From the NCBI RefSeq assembly GCF_021458635.1, contig NZ_JAIRDQ010000002.1, forward strand, positions 372,001 through 436,000: 64,000 nt of DNA. Direction: 5' to 3'. Position 1 is the first letter of the stretch, and each line of letters starts with the position of its first letter. The translations under genes and the position numbers were made by a program. This stretch comes from Bradyrhizobium monzae (GTDB lineage Bacteria > Pseudomonadota > Alphaproteobacteria > Rhizobiales > Xanthobacteraceae). Shown piece after piece: positions 28,294 to 37,509 of this stretch. Below the pieces are notes generated by a model. That model saw only the letters and a program-made list of their open reading frames with translations, searched no databases and was not told where the DNA came from.

Positions 28294-29523
28294 TCACCGA
28301 GCCACCACCGGCACGTAATGTTCGAGCTCGGGATCCGGAAAATGCACGGTCCGGCCAAGCTCCGCGGAACGATAGAGACCCATAAGCATTTCCATAACCC
28401 CGACTCCGTCATCGAAGGTCTCAGTCGGGTTCGCACCAAGCCTGAACGCTTCGACCATATGACGGTTTTCGTCCGTGTAACCATAGATGCCAGCTTCGTC
28501 CTCGACCACGGGCATCAGGCCGTGTTCGGCATTCTGCTTCTCGACGAGATCCTCGCCTTCCGACCCGGTCAGCGTGCGTGACAGGAAGACCTTCAGCCCA
28601 GTCGAAAGCGACGAAAACTCCATCGAATATTCGGGGCCCAGCAATTCGAGCTGGATGCGCAGCCCGGCGCCGACATAGGCCCATGAGGTCGTCGCCTCGA
28701 TCATCAGTTGATGTCCGTCGGCATCTTCCATCGTGATGATGCCGCGCGCGAAATCCTCGACAGGACGCTTGGCGAAATCGACGCCCATTCGCGCCTTGAG
28801 ATCGGCGGCATAGCGGGGCCGCGTCCATTTGAGATTGGCCGTTGTGGCGCTGGCGCTGACCAACCGCAAGGACTCGCGCCTCGCACCGGGAGCGGTCAGC
28901 ATGAAGCGTGCGACTTCGACCGAATGGCACATCATGTCGGAAAGCACGCCGCCGCCCTGCTTTTCGCCTTGCCAGAACCACGGTTCGTGCGGCCCGGAAT
29001 GCTCCTCTGCCGCACGAGCGAGATAAGGGCGACCGCTCCCAGGCACGGCCCGGCGCCAAATGATGTCCTTGCCGCGCATCACCGCGGTCGAAAATATCTG
29101 GTTCTCGAGATAGCCGTGAAGCAAGCCTGCATCTTCGGCGAGCCTGCGCATCTCCCGTGCCTCGGCAAGCGTGCGGGCCAGCGGCTTTTCGCATGCAACG
29201 GCGCGCAAAGGAGCTCCGGCCTTCGTCACGCGGTGAATTTCGCGCATAATGTCCAGGCGGGTGTCGTTTGGCGTCAGCAGCCAAAGCGCGTCGACCTCGC
29301 CAGACGAGGCCATCGCCTCGATGCTGTCGAACACATGCGCCGGCCCCAGACCAAAACTGCGCGCCTTTTCCGCGATACGCGCACGACGCTCGGCAGAGCG
29401 GCTGTATACGCCGCCGACACTGACATTGCGTACGCCGAGCATGGACTGCAGATGGAATGCGGCGATGAAACCACTACCGATGAGCCCGACGCGCAATGTC
29501 GGAAGTTCGGTGAGCTTCTGCAT
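28294..29523 (-). CDS. Gfo/Idh/MocA family oxidoreductase
   Basis: This 409-residue NAD(P)-dependent oxidoreductase typically acts on sugars, inositols or amino-sugars. The Rossmann motif is LRVGLIGSGFIAAFHLQSM (about 9-27), and ACEKPLARTLAEA holds the conserved Glu-Lys-Pro. The C-terminal alpha/beta domain has HSGPHEPWFWQGEKQGGG and MCHSVEVARFML. It ends a minus-strand run with the fused ATPase gene (33-base gap), GGT, nagB and ROK regulator, so an amino-sugar-related substrate is likely. The exact reaction is unknown. Confidence 0.9.
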   Translation of the reverse strand: MQKLTELPTLRVGLIGSGFIAAFHLQSMLGVRNVSVGGVYSRSAERRARIAEKARSFGLGPAHVFDSIEAMASSGEVDALWLLTPNDTRLDIMREIHRVTKAGAPLRAVACEKPLARTLAEAREMRRLAEDAGLLHGYLENQIFSTAVMRGKDIIWRRAVPGSGRPYLARAAEEHSGPHEPWFWQGEKQGGGVLSDMMCHSVEVARFMLTAPGARRESLRLVSASATTANLKWTRPRYAADLKARMGVDFAKRPVEDFARGIITMEDADGHQLMIEATTSWAYVGAGLRIQLELLGPEYSMEFSSLSTGLKVFLSRTLTGSEGEDLVEKQNAEHGLMPVVEDEAGIYGYTDENRHMVEAFRLGANPTETFDDGVGVMEMLMGLYRSAELGRTVHFPDPELEHYVPVVAR

Positions 29524-29556
29524 TCAGGCCTCCTTCGATGGTGATACGGGCTTAAA

Positions 29557-31176
29557 TCAGTTCGGCGCTCCGCGTTGCCGCCCCGGAATCGCGGCCAGCA
29601 ATGCCTGTGTATAAGGATGCTCAGGACGATTGAGCAGATCTGCGGTCGGCCTGATCTCGACGATTTCGCCAAGGCGCATGACGGCGATTCGATCGCAGAC
29701 TTGGGCCGCAACGTTGAGATCGTGGGTGATGAACAGCACCGCCAGTCGCAGCCGCTCCTTCAACGTCTCCAGCAGGGCGAGCACCTGCGCCTGCACTGAG
29801 ACGTCGAGCGCCGACACCGGCTCGTCCGCGACCAACACTTCGGGGTCGAGCGCCAGCGCGCGTGCGATGCCGATCCGCTGGCGCTGCCCACCGGAAAATT
29901 CATGCGGAAAGCGGCGCGCCGCGGCGGGATCGAGACCAACGAGGGCCAAAAGCTCCTCGGCACGTGCCAAGGCCTGTGCTCGCGAAACGCCGTGCGCAAT
30001 CGGACCATCGGCAATGATTCGTCCGACACGGCGACGCGGATTGAGCGAGGCGAATGGATCCTGGAAAACCATTTGTATGTGTTTGCGAGCGGCCCGCAAG
30101 CGGGCTCCACGAGCCTTGGAGAAATCAAGTTCGCCGATGCGGACCACCCCTGCATCGGCGTCGGTGAGACGCATTACCAATCGTCCGATCGTGCTCTTGC
30201 CCGAGCCCGATTCCCCGACGAGGCCGAGTGTCTCGCCGCGCCGGATATCGAAGCTCACGTCCTTGACGGCCGCGACCTCGGTCTGCGCTCCGAACCACGC
30301 TCCACCTCGATAGGTCTTCGCAAGTCCGGTTGTGGCGCAGGCAATCGGTTCATCCGTGACTTGCGCCCGCACTGGCGGAACCCCGCCGGGTACGGCGGCG
30401 AGCAGCCGGCGTGTATAGGAATCCCGCGGGCGCCTTAGCACGTCTTCGACCGGCCCCTCTTCGACAACCCGCCCCTTCTCCATGACCGCGACGCGGTCCG
30501 CGATGTCGGCGACGACGCCGAAATCGTGCGTAATGAAAAGCACCGCCATGCCGCGCCGCTGCTGGATGTCGCGGATGAGCCGTAGGATTTGCGCTTGCGT
30601 AGTGACGTCAAGCGCAGTGGTCGGTTCGTCTGCCACCAGAACCGACGGCTCGAGCGCCAATGCCATTGCGATCATGGCGCGCTGCCGTTGTCCGCCTGAC
30701 AATTGATGCGGATAGCTGCGGATGATCCGCTCCAGGTCACGCAAGCCCACCTCCTCGAGGAGGGCGCGCATCCGCTGCTGACGTTCAGGCGGCGTAAGCT
30801 GCCCGTGGGCCTCGAACGCCTCCGTGATTTGATCACCGATCCGGATAACAGGATTAAGCGCCGTCATCGGCTCCTGGAAGATCATCGCGATACGCCGCCC
30901 ACGCAGCGCCCGCCATTCCGGGGGCGCCAGCCTCAGCAAATCGCGCCCTTCGAACCGAATGGCCCCGGCGACTGGACGAATAGCTGGCGGCAGCAGACCC
31001 ATCGCGGCAGAGGCGCAGACTGATTTGCCGGAGCCGGACTCTCCGACAACACAGAGTATCTCTCGCGCGTGCAAGGCTAAGGAGACGTCTTCGACGGCAA
31101 AGCTACGATCTGCGCCAGCGGGTAGCGCCAGCGTCAGCTGTTCAATCGACAAGATCGGTTCGACTATGTCATTCAT
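29557..31176 (-). CDS. Fused double ATPase of a peptide/opine-type ABC importer (GsiA/DppDF-like)
   Basis: This 539-residue protein joins two ABC ATPase domains in one chain, as in GsiA of the glutathione importer. Domain 1 (about 8-265) has GESGSGKSVCASAAMG, LSGGQRQRAMIAMAL and VLVADEPTTALDV. Domain 2 (about 285-530) has GESGSGKSTIGRLVMR, FSGGQRQRIGIARAL and LVADEPVSALDVS. It has no permease partner on its own strand; the matching binding protein and permeases are divergent at 35008-38378. Together with the gamma-glutamyltransferase next door this recalls glutathione uptake, but the ligand is unproven. Confidence 0.93.
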   Translation of the reverse strand: MNDIVEPILSIEQLTLALPAGADRSFAVEDVSLALHAREILCVVGESGSGKSVCASAAMGLLPPAIRPVAGAIRFEGRDLLRLAPPEWRALRGRRIAMIFQEPMTALNPVIRIGDQITEAFEAHGQLTPPERQQRMRALLEEVGLRDLERIIRSYPHQLSGGQRQRAMIAMALALEPSVLVADEPTTALDVTTQAQILRLIRDIQQRRGMAVLFITHDFGVVADIADRVAVMEKGRVVEEGPVEDVLRRPRDSYTRRLLAAVPGGVPPVRAQVTDEPIACATTGLAKTYRGGAWFGAQTEVAAVKDVSFDIRRGETLGLVGESGSGKSTIGRLVMRLTDADAGVVRIGELDFSKARGARLRAARKHIQMVFQDPFASLNPRRRVGRIIADGPIAHGVSRAQALARAEELLALVGLDPAAARRFPHEFSGGQRQRIGIARALALDPEVLVADEPVSALDVSVQAQVLALLETLKERLRLAVLFITHDLNVAAQVCDRIAVMRLGEIVEIRPTADLLNRPEHPYTQALLAAIPGRQRGAPN

Positions 31177-31214
31177 TTTGACCGATCAAACATCGCGATC
31201 CTCCCTCGTCCTGG

Positions 31215-32810
31215 TCACGCCGCCAACGCGATGCCGTCCTTCCGATGATCCGACGCCCCGAACATGACACCTCGGGACGCATCGATATGCACGGCCTGAC
31301 ATCCTCCCAACGGTTCGTCCGCCCAGATCAGGCGATGGCCGCGACCGCGCAAATCATCGGCCACGGATGCAGGAATCGTGGGTTCGAGCGTCAGCGCGCC
31401 GTCGAATGCAAAGCTGCGCGGTGCATCCGAGGACTGTTGAATGTCCAAACCACGGTCGAGCATGCCACTGATGATCTGCGCATGTCCTGTCGCCTGATAT
31501 TGCCCGCCCATCACGCCAAAAGCCATGACCGGCCTGTCATGCCTGGCGAGCAGACCCGGAATAATCGTGTGGAACGGGCGCTTTCGTGGCGCGATGGCAT
31601 TGGGATGCCCGTCGACCAGCGAGAATCCCGAGCCTCGGTTCTGCAACAGCACGCCGGAGCGAGGAGCGTAGATGCCGCTCCCGAACGCGAAGAACAGCGA
31701 ATTGATGAGAGACACCATGTTGCCGTCGCGATCCGCGACCGCAACGTAGGCGGTATCACGATGAACAGGCATGTCGAAGTCTGTCGGTGCGCTCGCACGC
31801 TCGCGCCTGATGCGAGAGCGCAAGGTCGCGACTGATCCCTCGGAGAGCAGCGAGTCGATATCGAACGGACGGAAAGAGGGATCCGCGACGAGCGCATCGC
31901 GCTGCCGATAGGCCGCCTTGGTCGCCTCGGCCAGGAGATGGATGCGGTCCGCCTCGCCGAGCGCCGGATCGGCCATATCGAAACCGGCAAGGATTCGGGC
32001 GATCAAAAGCGCTGCCACGCCCTGCCCGTTCGGCGGGCATTGCCAGATTTGATGATCACGGTAGTCAGCACAGATCGGCGCCACGTATTCCGAACGGGCA
32101 CTCACTAGATCCTCGAGCTCCATCAGTCCGCCCATCGCCTTCAAGATTGAGACGATTTCCTCGGCGACAGCCCCGTCGTAGAAGGCAGACCGCCCTTCAC
32201 GTGCGATCCGGCGCAACGTTGCGCCGAGTGCCGGATGGTTGAGCTTGCCGCCGACGACGGGCGCGGCGCCGCCGGGCAGATAAACCGGCACACCCGTCTG
32301 ATGCCGTTCGACGCGATCGGCATAGCGCGCCCAGTCCAAGGCGGCGCGCGGAGTAACCACGAAGCCGTTCTCAGCCGCGCGGATCGCGGGTGCCAATATC
32401 TCGTCCAGGCCCTTTGAACCATAATCGGCGGAGAATCGGCACCAGGCATCGACCGCCCCCGGGACTGTGACGGCGTGAGGCGAGTCATCAGGAATCGACG
32501 CCAAGCCCAACTGCCGGAACCAACCCGACTCTGCCTTCGCCGGCGCTCTGCCTGAACCATTGATGGCGACGGGTTTACCTGAGGCGGGAGCATAGATCGC
32601 AAAACAGTCACCACCGATGCCGGTCATGTGCGGATCGATAACGCCCTGAAGGGCGATCGCAGCAATTGCGGCGTCGACGGCGTTGCCGCCGCTACGCAGG
32701 ATTTCGACCGCCGCCAGCGAGACGGCCGGGTGAGAGGCCGCGACCATGCCCCGGTCGCCGACCGCCAAGGAACGTCCTGGCACCATGAAATCGCGCTGTC
32801 CCCAGCTCAT
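31215..32810 (-). CDS. Gamma-glutamyltransferase family protein
   Basis: This 531-residue N-terminal-nucleophile hydrolase is of the GGT family, which cleaves gamma-glutamyl bonds. The processing and nucleophile Thr is in PVHRDTAYVAVADRDGNMVS (about residue 345). VAASHPAVSLAAVEILRSGG opens the large subunit and GIGGDCFAIYAPASGK holds the binding loop. The small subunit shows INSLFFAFGSGIYAPRSGVL and MGGQYQATGHAQIISGMLD. No signal peptide is evident, so it may be cytoplasmic, acting after uptake. It overlaps nagB by four bases. Confidence 0.9.
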   Translation of the reverse strand: MSWGQRDFMVPGRSLAVGDRGMVAASHPAVSLAAVEILRSGGNAVDAAIAAIALQGVIDPHMTGIGGDCFAIYAPASGKPVAINGSGRAPAKAESGWFRQLGLASIPDDSPHAVTVPGAVDAWCRFSADYGSKGLDEILAPAIRAAENGFVVTPRAALDWARYADRVERHQTGVPVYLPGGAAPVVGGKLNHPALGATLRRIAREGRSAFYDGAVAEEIVSILKAMGGLMELEDLVSARSEYVAPICADYRDHQIWQCPPNGQGVAALLIARILAGFDMADPALGEADRIHLLAEATKAAYRQRDALVADPSFRPFDIDSLLSEGSVATLRSRIRRERASAPTDFDMPVHRDTAYVAVADRDGNMVSLINSLFFAFGSGIYAPRSGVLLQNRGSGFSLVDGHPNAIAPRKRPFHTIIPGLLARHDRPVMAFGVMGGQYQATGHAQIISGMLDRGLDIQQSSDAPRSFAFDGALTLEPTIPASVADDLRGRGHRLIWADEPLGGCQAVHIDASRGVMFGASDHRKDGIALAA

Positions 32811-33583
32811 GCCCGTCTCCGATCGTTGGTATGAGGCCGATTCACAAGCGCGGCGGCCGCCGATTCATCGCAGAGAACGTCGACGTTGCCATGCAGCCGA
32901 AGTGCCGATGCGGGGCAATCCGTCCCAATGGGGCCCTCGATCGCCGCTGCGACTGCCGCCGCCTTCTCCGGTCCCGTTGCAATCAGAAGGATCCTCTTTG
33001 CGTCGAGGATTGTCGCGATCCCCATCGTGATCGCACGTCGAGGAACAGATGTGAGATCGAGAAAGCTCCCGGCATTGGCAGTGCGGGTCGCCTCGTCGAG
33101 CCTGATCTCGCGGGTGCGCGAGGCGAAATCCGAACCCGGCTCATTGAAGCCGATGTGGCCATTGGTGCCGATGCCGAGCAGCAGCAGGTCGATGCCGCCG
33201 GCTGCCGCGATTTGCGCCTCGTAGCGTGCGGCTTCGCTGGCGACATCGTTGACCATGCCGTCAGGGATCTGGGCTCTCTCGGCGGGCATATCCACGTGCC
33301 GAAACAAATGCTCCTGCATGTAGGCATGGAAGCTTCCCGGCGATCGGGGCGCGACGCCGACATATTCGTCCAGGTTGAAGCTTGATGCCGCGTGGAATGA
33401 GATCAGGCCAGCACGGGTTGCCGCGACAAGACGGGCATAGAGCGGCGTCATTGTTGCCCCGGTCGCAAGACCAAGAGTAATCGGCCGTCGATTGCGCAGC
33501 TGGATGCCGACGATTGCGGCAGCGCGCTCCGCGACGGCATCCGCATTGCCGACAATCTCAATTCTCGGCGGGTATTCTGTCAT
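32807..33583 (-). CDS. nagB: Glucosamine-6-phosphate deaminase
   Basis: This enzyme converts glucosamine-6-phosphate to fructose-6-phosphate and ammonia. It has 258 residues, close to the 266 of the E. coli enzyme. The phosphate-binding GLATGATMTPLYARLV, the catalytic Asp in SSFNLDEYVGV, LLLGIGTNGHIGFNEPGSDF with the catalytic His and Glu, and VPRRAITMGIATILDAK are all present. It is coupled by four-base overlaps to the ROK gene before it and the GGT gene after it. This ties the cluster to an amino-sugar, although no GlcNAc-6-P deacetylase or kinase is present. Confidence 0.93.
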   Translation of the reverse strand: MTEYPPRIEIVGNADAVAERAAAIVGIQLRNRRPITLGLATGATMTPLYARLVAATRAGLISFHAASSFNLDEYVGVAPRSPGSFHAYMQEHLFRHVDMPAERAQIPDGMVNDVASEAARYEAQIAAAGGIDLLLLGIGTNGHIGFNEPGSDFASRTREIRLDEATRTANAGSFLDLTSVPRRAITMGIATILDAKRILLIATGPEKAAAVAAAIEGPIGTDCPASALRLHGNVDVLCDESAAAALVNRPHTNDRRRA

Positions 33584-34782
33584 GCCGCAACATCTGCCGT
33601 CACCGCGGGAAGGGCTAGCGGGCCCGCATCAATGCCAAAAAGCGAGCGGTGCACGAGGTCTATCGCACTGCCGACTGCGCCGATCAGCGTGGCACGATTG
33701 CCGAGCGTACTGAGCTCGATACGAACGGGCGCGCGCATGCACCGTCCGAGATACTCATCGATCCGCAGCTTCAACTCGGGCCGCGCGCCGATGCTGCCCC
33801 CCAAAATAATGATCTCTGAATCGAGAATGCTGTGCACGGCCAGAATCGCACTCGCAAGGATGCGACTGACTTCGTCGATTGTTATTCGCGCCGCTTCATC
33901 AATCTCGAGCCTGTCGAAGACATCACGCACTGTGCCGCCCGGGACGCCACCAAGTCCGAGGTAGCGCTCGACAATCCCGACGCTGCCGATGGCCGTCTCC
34001 AGCGTACCCAACCGAAGACCGCGCGTATCGAAGGGGTCGCCGCCAAGTGGCAGGTAGGCAATCTCGCCCGCCGCGCCACGTGCGCCGCGCACAAGATAGC
34101 CGTCCGAGAAGATGCCCATGCCGATACCGGTGCCGACGGCGATGAAAGCGAAGCTGCGGGCCCTGCGGCTGTTACCGCGCCAGTGCTCGCCGATCGCGGC
34201 AAGATTGACGTCGTTCTCGATCGCCACGTCGATACCAAGTCGCTCGCGCAATGCAGCCCGCACATCCAGGCTATCAAGTCCGGGGATATTGGGCGCGATG
34301 ACAATGCTGCCCGACACCGGATCGATGATGCCCGGGCTTCCCATCACGCCGCCGCGCAGACGTTGCGCGGGTACAGCCGCACGCTGGAGCAGAGACTCTT
34401 GCATGCGCCCGATCTGAGCCACCACGGCAGCACCACCGTCGCCGGACGTCGGCTCGATGCTCTCGGCGACGATCTCGCCCTGCAGGTCGGCAAGCGCGAC
34501 GTGCAGTTTCGTGCCTCCAAGGTCGACGCCCAGCACGAAAGCGGCGTCGGGCCGCAACGCATAGGTGACCGCACTTCTCCCCACACTGCCCTGGATTTGC
34601 CCGTCCTCGCGCACCCAGCCGTCGCGTTCGAGGTCGCGCATGACTTCCGAAATTGTCTGTTTGGACAGGCCTGTGCTGCGGGAGAGCTCGGCGCGCGAGA
34701 CCGCTCGGTCGCGCAACAGGCGCTCGACGACGAGGCGCACGGACTGTTGTCGCGCAACGGGCGACGAGGGGGCGTCTGGCAT
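33580..34782 (-). CDS. ROK-family transcriptional regulator
   Basis: This 400-residue regulator has an N-terminal winged helix-turn-helix (about 12-65, AVSRAELSRSTGLSKQTISE) and a ROK sugar-binding domain (about 80-390). VLGVDLGGTKLHVALADLQG is the phosphate-loop-like motif and IENDVNLAAIGEHW the conserved Asn-Asp-Val. GTGIGMGIFSDGYLVRGARG follows, but the usual zinc-binding Cys cluster (CxCGxxGC) is not seen; YLPLGGDPFDTRGLRLGTLE occupies that place. It is first in the minus-strand operon and divergent from the binding-protein gene, so it probably controls both through the gap at 34783-35007. Confidence 0.92.
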   Translation of the reverse strand: MPDAPSSPVARQQSVRLVVERLLRDRAVSRAELSRSTGLSKQTISEVMRDLERDGWVREDGQIQGSVGRSAVTYALRPDAAFVLGVDLGGTKLHVALADLQGEIVAESIEPTSGDGGAAVVAQIGRMQESLLQRAAVPAQRLRGGVMGSPGIIDPVSGSIVIAPNIPGLDSLDVRAALRERLGIDVAIENDVNLAAIGEHWRGNSRRARSFAFIAVGTGIGMGIFSDGYLVRGARGAAGEIAYLPLGGDPFDTRGLRLGTLETAIGSVGIVERYLGLGGVPGGTVRDVFDRLEIDEAARITIDEVSRILASAILAVHSILDSEIIILGGSIGARPELKLRIDEYLGRCMRAPVRIELSTLGNRATLIGAVGSAIDLVHRSLFGIDAGPLALPAVTADVAA

Positions 34783-35007
34783 AGAGCTTAATCCAATTCG
34801 TCAGTATACCGAACTAATAAGGACTCAGCCCGTCCGTCAAGAGGGAATATAGGTACCTTTGTCACCGCAAATGGCAACTTTCATACGACGTCATTACACA
34901 CCAAAGTCTAATTCGTTCGCGATGTTTACAAATTGGGTTCAATGTGCTTGTCTTCTCCTTCGACAGCAGAGGCTCGGTAGAGAAGCCTTGGACGAAAGGA
35001 ATTCCGT
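34783..35007. promoter_or_regulatory. Divergent control region of ROK operon and peptide-type transporter
   Basis: This 225-base AT-richer gap separates the two operons. It contains a near-direct repeat, TCCAATTCGTCAG (34792-34804) and TCTAATTCGTTCG (34907-34919), one copy near each operon. These are possible ROK half-sites but were found by eye. An AAAGGA ribosome-binding site precedes the plus-strand start at 35008. Confidence 0.4.
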
Positions 35008-36519
35008 ATGAAGCGGATGGGCACGGCGTTGGCGGCAATTCTGGTGATCGGGTCGAGCCTGGTCTCGGCGCATGCTGCAACATTGCGGGTCGGCATTCAG
35101 GACGATCCCGATGCACTCGACCCGGCACTCAGCGGCACCTATTCCGGCCGGTTCGTGTTTGCAGCGCTTTGCGACAAACTTGTCGATATTTCCGCCGACC
35201 TCAAGATCGTGCCGCAACTGGCAGAGGCCTGGGAATGGGCCGCCGACGGCAAGTCGATCACCTTTACGCTGCGCAAGAACGTCACGTTCCACGATGGCGC
35301 CGCGTTTGATGCGACGGCGGTCAAGTTCAACATCGAGCGCATGAAGACGATGCCGGATTCGAAGCGGAAGGCCGAACTGGCGCCGATCGTGAGCGTCGAG
35401 GCCCTTGCGGCGGACAAGGTCAGGTTCAACCTGTCGGAACCATTCGTGCCGCTGCTCGCCAATCTCAGCGATCGTGCCGGCATGATGGTATCGCCCAAGG
35501 CCGCCACGGAGAAAGCCGGCGAATTCGCAGCAGCGCCAGTCTGTGCGGGTCCGTATCAATTTGTCGAGCGCAAGTCGCGTGACCTCATTCGTCTCAAGAA
35601 GTATCCCGGCTACTGGAACGCAGGTGCTGTCGGCTACGACGAAGTCGTCTACTACTACGTGCCCGACTCGACCGTGCGATTGTCGCGGGTACGAGCGGGC
35701 GATCTTGAGCTCGCGGAACGTGTCGCGCCCACCGATCTCAAGACCGTGCGCGACGACCCCAACCTCACACTCCATTCCGGCCAGGGACTTGCGGTTGCCC
35801 ATCTGATGTTCAATGTCGGCGCAGGCGCGAAGGCCGATACGCCACTCGGCAAGAACGCGACGCTGCGGCAGGCCTTTGAGCTCGCGATCGATCGCAACAT
35901 CATCAATCGCGTTGCCTTCAACGGCGAGTTCCTGGCGGACAATCAGATGATCCCGCCGTCATCTCCGTTCTACGATACAGCACACAAGGCGCCGGCTCGC
36001 GACGTTGCCAAAGCCAAGGCGTTGATTGCCGCAGCCGGAATGACCCGCGTCCCGATCGAGATTCAGTACGAGAATACGGCCGGTGACGCCCGGGTCGCAC
36101 AGATCATGCAGTCGATGGCGTCCGAGGCCGGCTTCGACGTAAGGCTTCTGCCTATGGAAACGACCACTGCCATCGAGCGCTACTTGAACGGCAATTTTGA
36201 AGCCTACATCGGCAACTGGAGCGGCCGTGCCGACCCGGACCCGACCCTGGTCGCATTCTTCAGTTGCGCAGGCTCCCAGAACGTCAACAAATACTGCAAC
36301 AAGGACCTCGATGCGATCCTGGCTCAGGCGCGAGGCGAGGCCGACGAAGCCAAGCGCAAGGCTCTCTACGCGAAAGCAACCGACATTTACCTGACGGCAC
36401 TCTCGTCGATTCCTCTCTATCACCCCAACTGGTTCTTTGCTGCACGCAAATCGGTCGGCGGCATCGTCATGGTGCCAGACGGGCTCTTGCGCCTGGTGGG
36501 CGTCAAGCCAGTGAACTGA
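35008..36519 (+). CDS. Peptide/opine-type ABC substrate-binding protein (DppA/GsiB-like)
   Basis: This 503-residue periplasmic protein of family 5 starts with a Sec signal (MKRMGTALAAILVIGSSLV, ending SAHAATL). Typical blocks are LRVGIQDDPDALDPALSGTY, LAEAWEWAADGKSITFTLRK with FHDGAAFDATAVKFNIER, and QAFELAIDRNIINRVAFNGE. Family members bind dipeptides, glutathione, opines or murein peptides, so the ligand cannot be fixed. It is the first of three plus-strand genes whose ATPase partner is encoded divergently at 29557-31176. Confidence 0.92.
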   Translation: MKRMGTALAAILVIGSSLVSAHAATLRVGIQDDPDALDPALSGTYSGRFVFAALCDKLVDISADLKIVPQLAEAWEWAADGKSITFTLRKNVTFHDGAAFDATAVKFNIERMKTMPDSKRKAELAPIVSVEALAADKVRFNLSEPFVPLLANLSDRAGMMVSPKAATEKAGEFAAAPVCAGPYQFVERKSRDLIRLKKYPGYWNAGAVGYDEVVYYYVPDSTVRLSRVRAGDLELAERVAPTDLKTVRDDPNLTLHSGQGLAVAHLMFNVGAGAKADTPLGKNATLRQAFELAIDRNIINRVAFNGEFLADNQMIPPSSPFYDTAHKAPARDVAKAKALIAAAGMTRVPIEIQYENTAGDARVAQIMQSMASEAGFDVRLLPMETTTAIERYLNGNFEAYIGNWSGRADPDPTLVAFFSCAGSQNVNKYCNKDLDAILAQARGEADEAKRKALYAKATDIYLTALSSIPLYHPNWFFAARKSVGGIVMVPDGLLRLVGVKPVN

Positions 36520-36567
36520 CGTTCAACGTCTCGCGCGCCCGCTCCAGGTGAGGACTAGTCTACCCCG

Positions 36568-37509
36568 ATGAAGACCCTGCTTTTGCGCCGCCTCGCTGTC
36601 ATCCTGCCGACCTTGTTGCTGGTGTCGATGATGGTGTTCGGTCTGCAGAAGCTGCTTCCCGGCGACCCGGCGCTGGCGCTGGCAGGTGAAGAGCGCAATC
36701 CCGAGGTTATCGAGTATCTTCGGCAGAAGTATCGCTTCAATGATCCTATCCCCGTGCAATATGCCATTTGGCTGAAGGCAGTGGCACACGGCGACTTCGG
36801 CACGTCAGTCCGGACGCGACTGCCGATCGGCACCATGCTGGTGGAAAAATTGCCGGTAACCTTCGAACTCGCCGTCCTGTCGATGCTGGTGGCGCTGCTT
36901 GTCGGATTGCCGATCGGAATCCTGGCGGCGCTGGGGCGCGGGACGCCGCTCGACTACGGTGCCAGTCTTTTCGGGCTCGCTGGACTTTCCATTCCGCATT
37001 TCTGGCTGGGGATCATGCTGATCCTCCTGTTCTCGGTGAACCTCGGCTGGCTGCCCGCCGGAGGTTTTGTTCCGCCATCAGAAAGCGTCGGGCGCAATCT
37101 GATCTCGATGCTGATGCCTGCTTTGGTGCTCGGCACGGGTACCGCCGCGATCATGATGCGCCACGTTCGCAGCGCGATGATCGAAGCGATGAAGCAGGAC
37201 TATGTGCGCACCGCTCGCGCAAAGGGCGTCCGCGAAAGTACTATCGTCCTGCGTCATGCGCTACCGAACGCGCTGATTCCGGTGGTCACCCTGGGCACGT
37301 TGCAGTTCGGCGAACTATTGGCCGGTGCGGTCTTGACCGAGCAGGTGTTTTCGATCCCCGGTTTCGGCAAGATGGTTGTCGATGGGGTGTTCAGCCGTGA
37401 TTATGCCGTGGTTCAGGCTGTCGTGCTCTGTACGGCGGCCGTATTCCTGACGATGAGCCTGATTGCCGACGTGGCTTATGTGCTGCTCAACCCGAGGCTC
37501 AGGCCATGA
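36568..37509 (+). CDS. ABC transporter permease (DppB/GsiC-like)
   Basis: This 313-residue permease has six helices. The N-terminal LLLRRLAVILPTLLLVSMMV and LLPGDPALALAGEERNPEVI are the usual DppB opening. The coupling loop is MIEAMKQDYVRTARAKGVRE followed by HALPNALIPVVT, the EAA-type motif facing the ATPase. GAVLTEQVFSIPGFGKMVVD is also characteristic. It starts 48 bases after the binding-protein stop and overlaps the next permease by four bases. Confidence 0.94.
   Translation: MKTLLLRRLAVILPTLLLVSMMVFGLQKLLPGDPALALAGEERNPEVIEYLRQKYRFNDPIPVQYAIWLKAVAHGDFGTSVRTRLPIGTMLVEKLPVTFELAVLSMLVALLVGLPIGILAALGRGTPLDYGASLFGLAGLSIPHFWLGIMLILLFSVNLGWLPAGGFVPPSESVGRNLISMLMPALVLGTGTAAIMMRHVRSAMIEAMKQDYVRTARAKGVRESTIVLRHALPNALIPVVTLGTLQFGELLAGAVLTEQVFSIPGFGKMVVDGVFSRDYAVVQAVVLCTAAVFLTMSLIADVAYVLLNPRLRP

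Noticed and set aside
32807..33583. nagB considered as 6-phosphogluconolactonase
   Set aside because: The GIGTNGHIGFNEPGS motif and the Asp in LDEYVG are those of glucosamine-6-phosphate deaminase.
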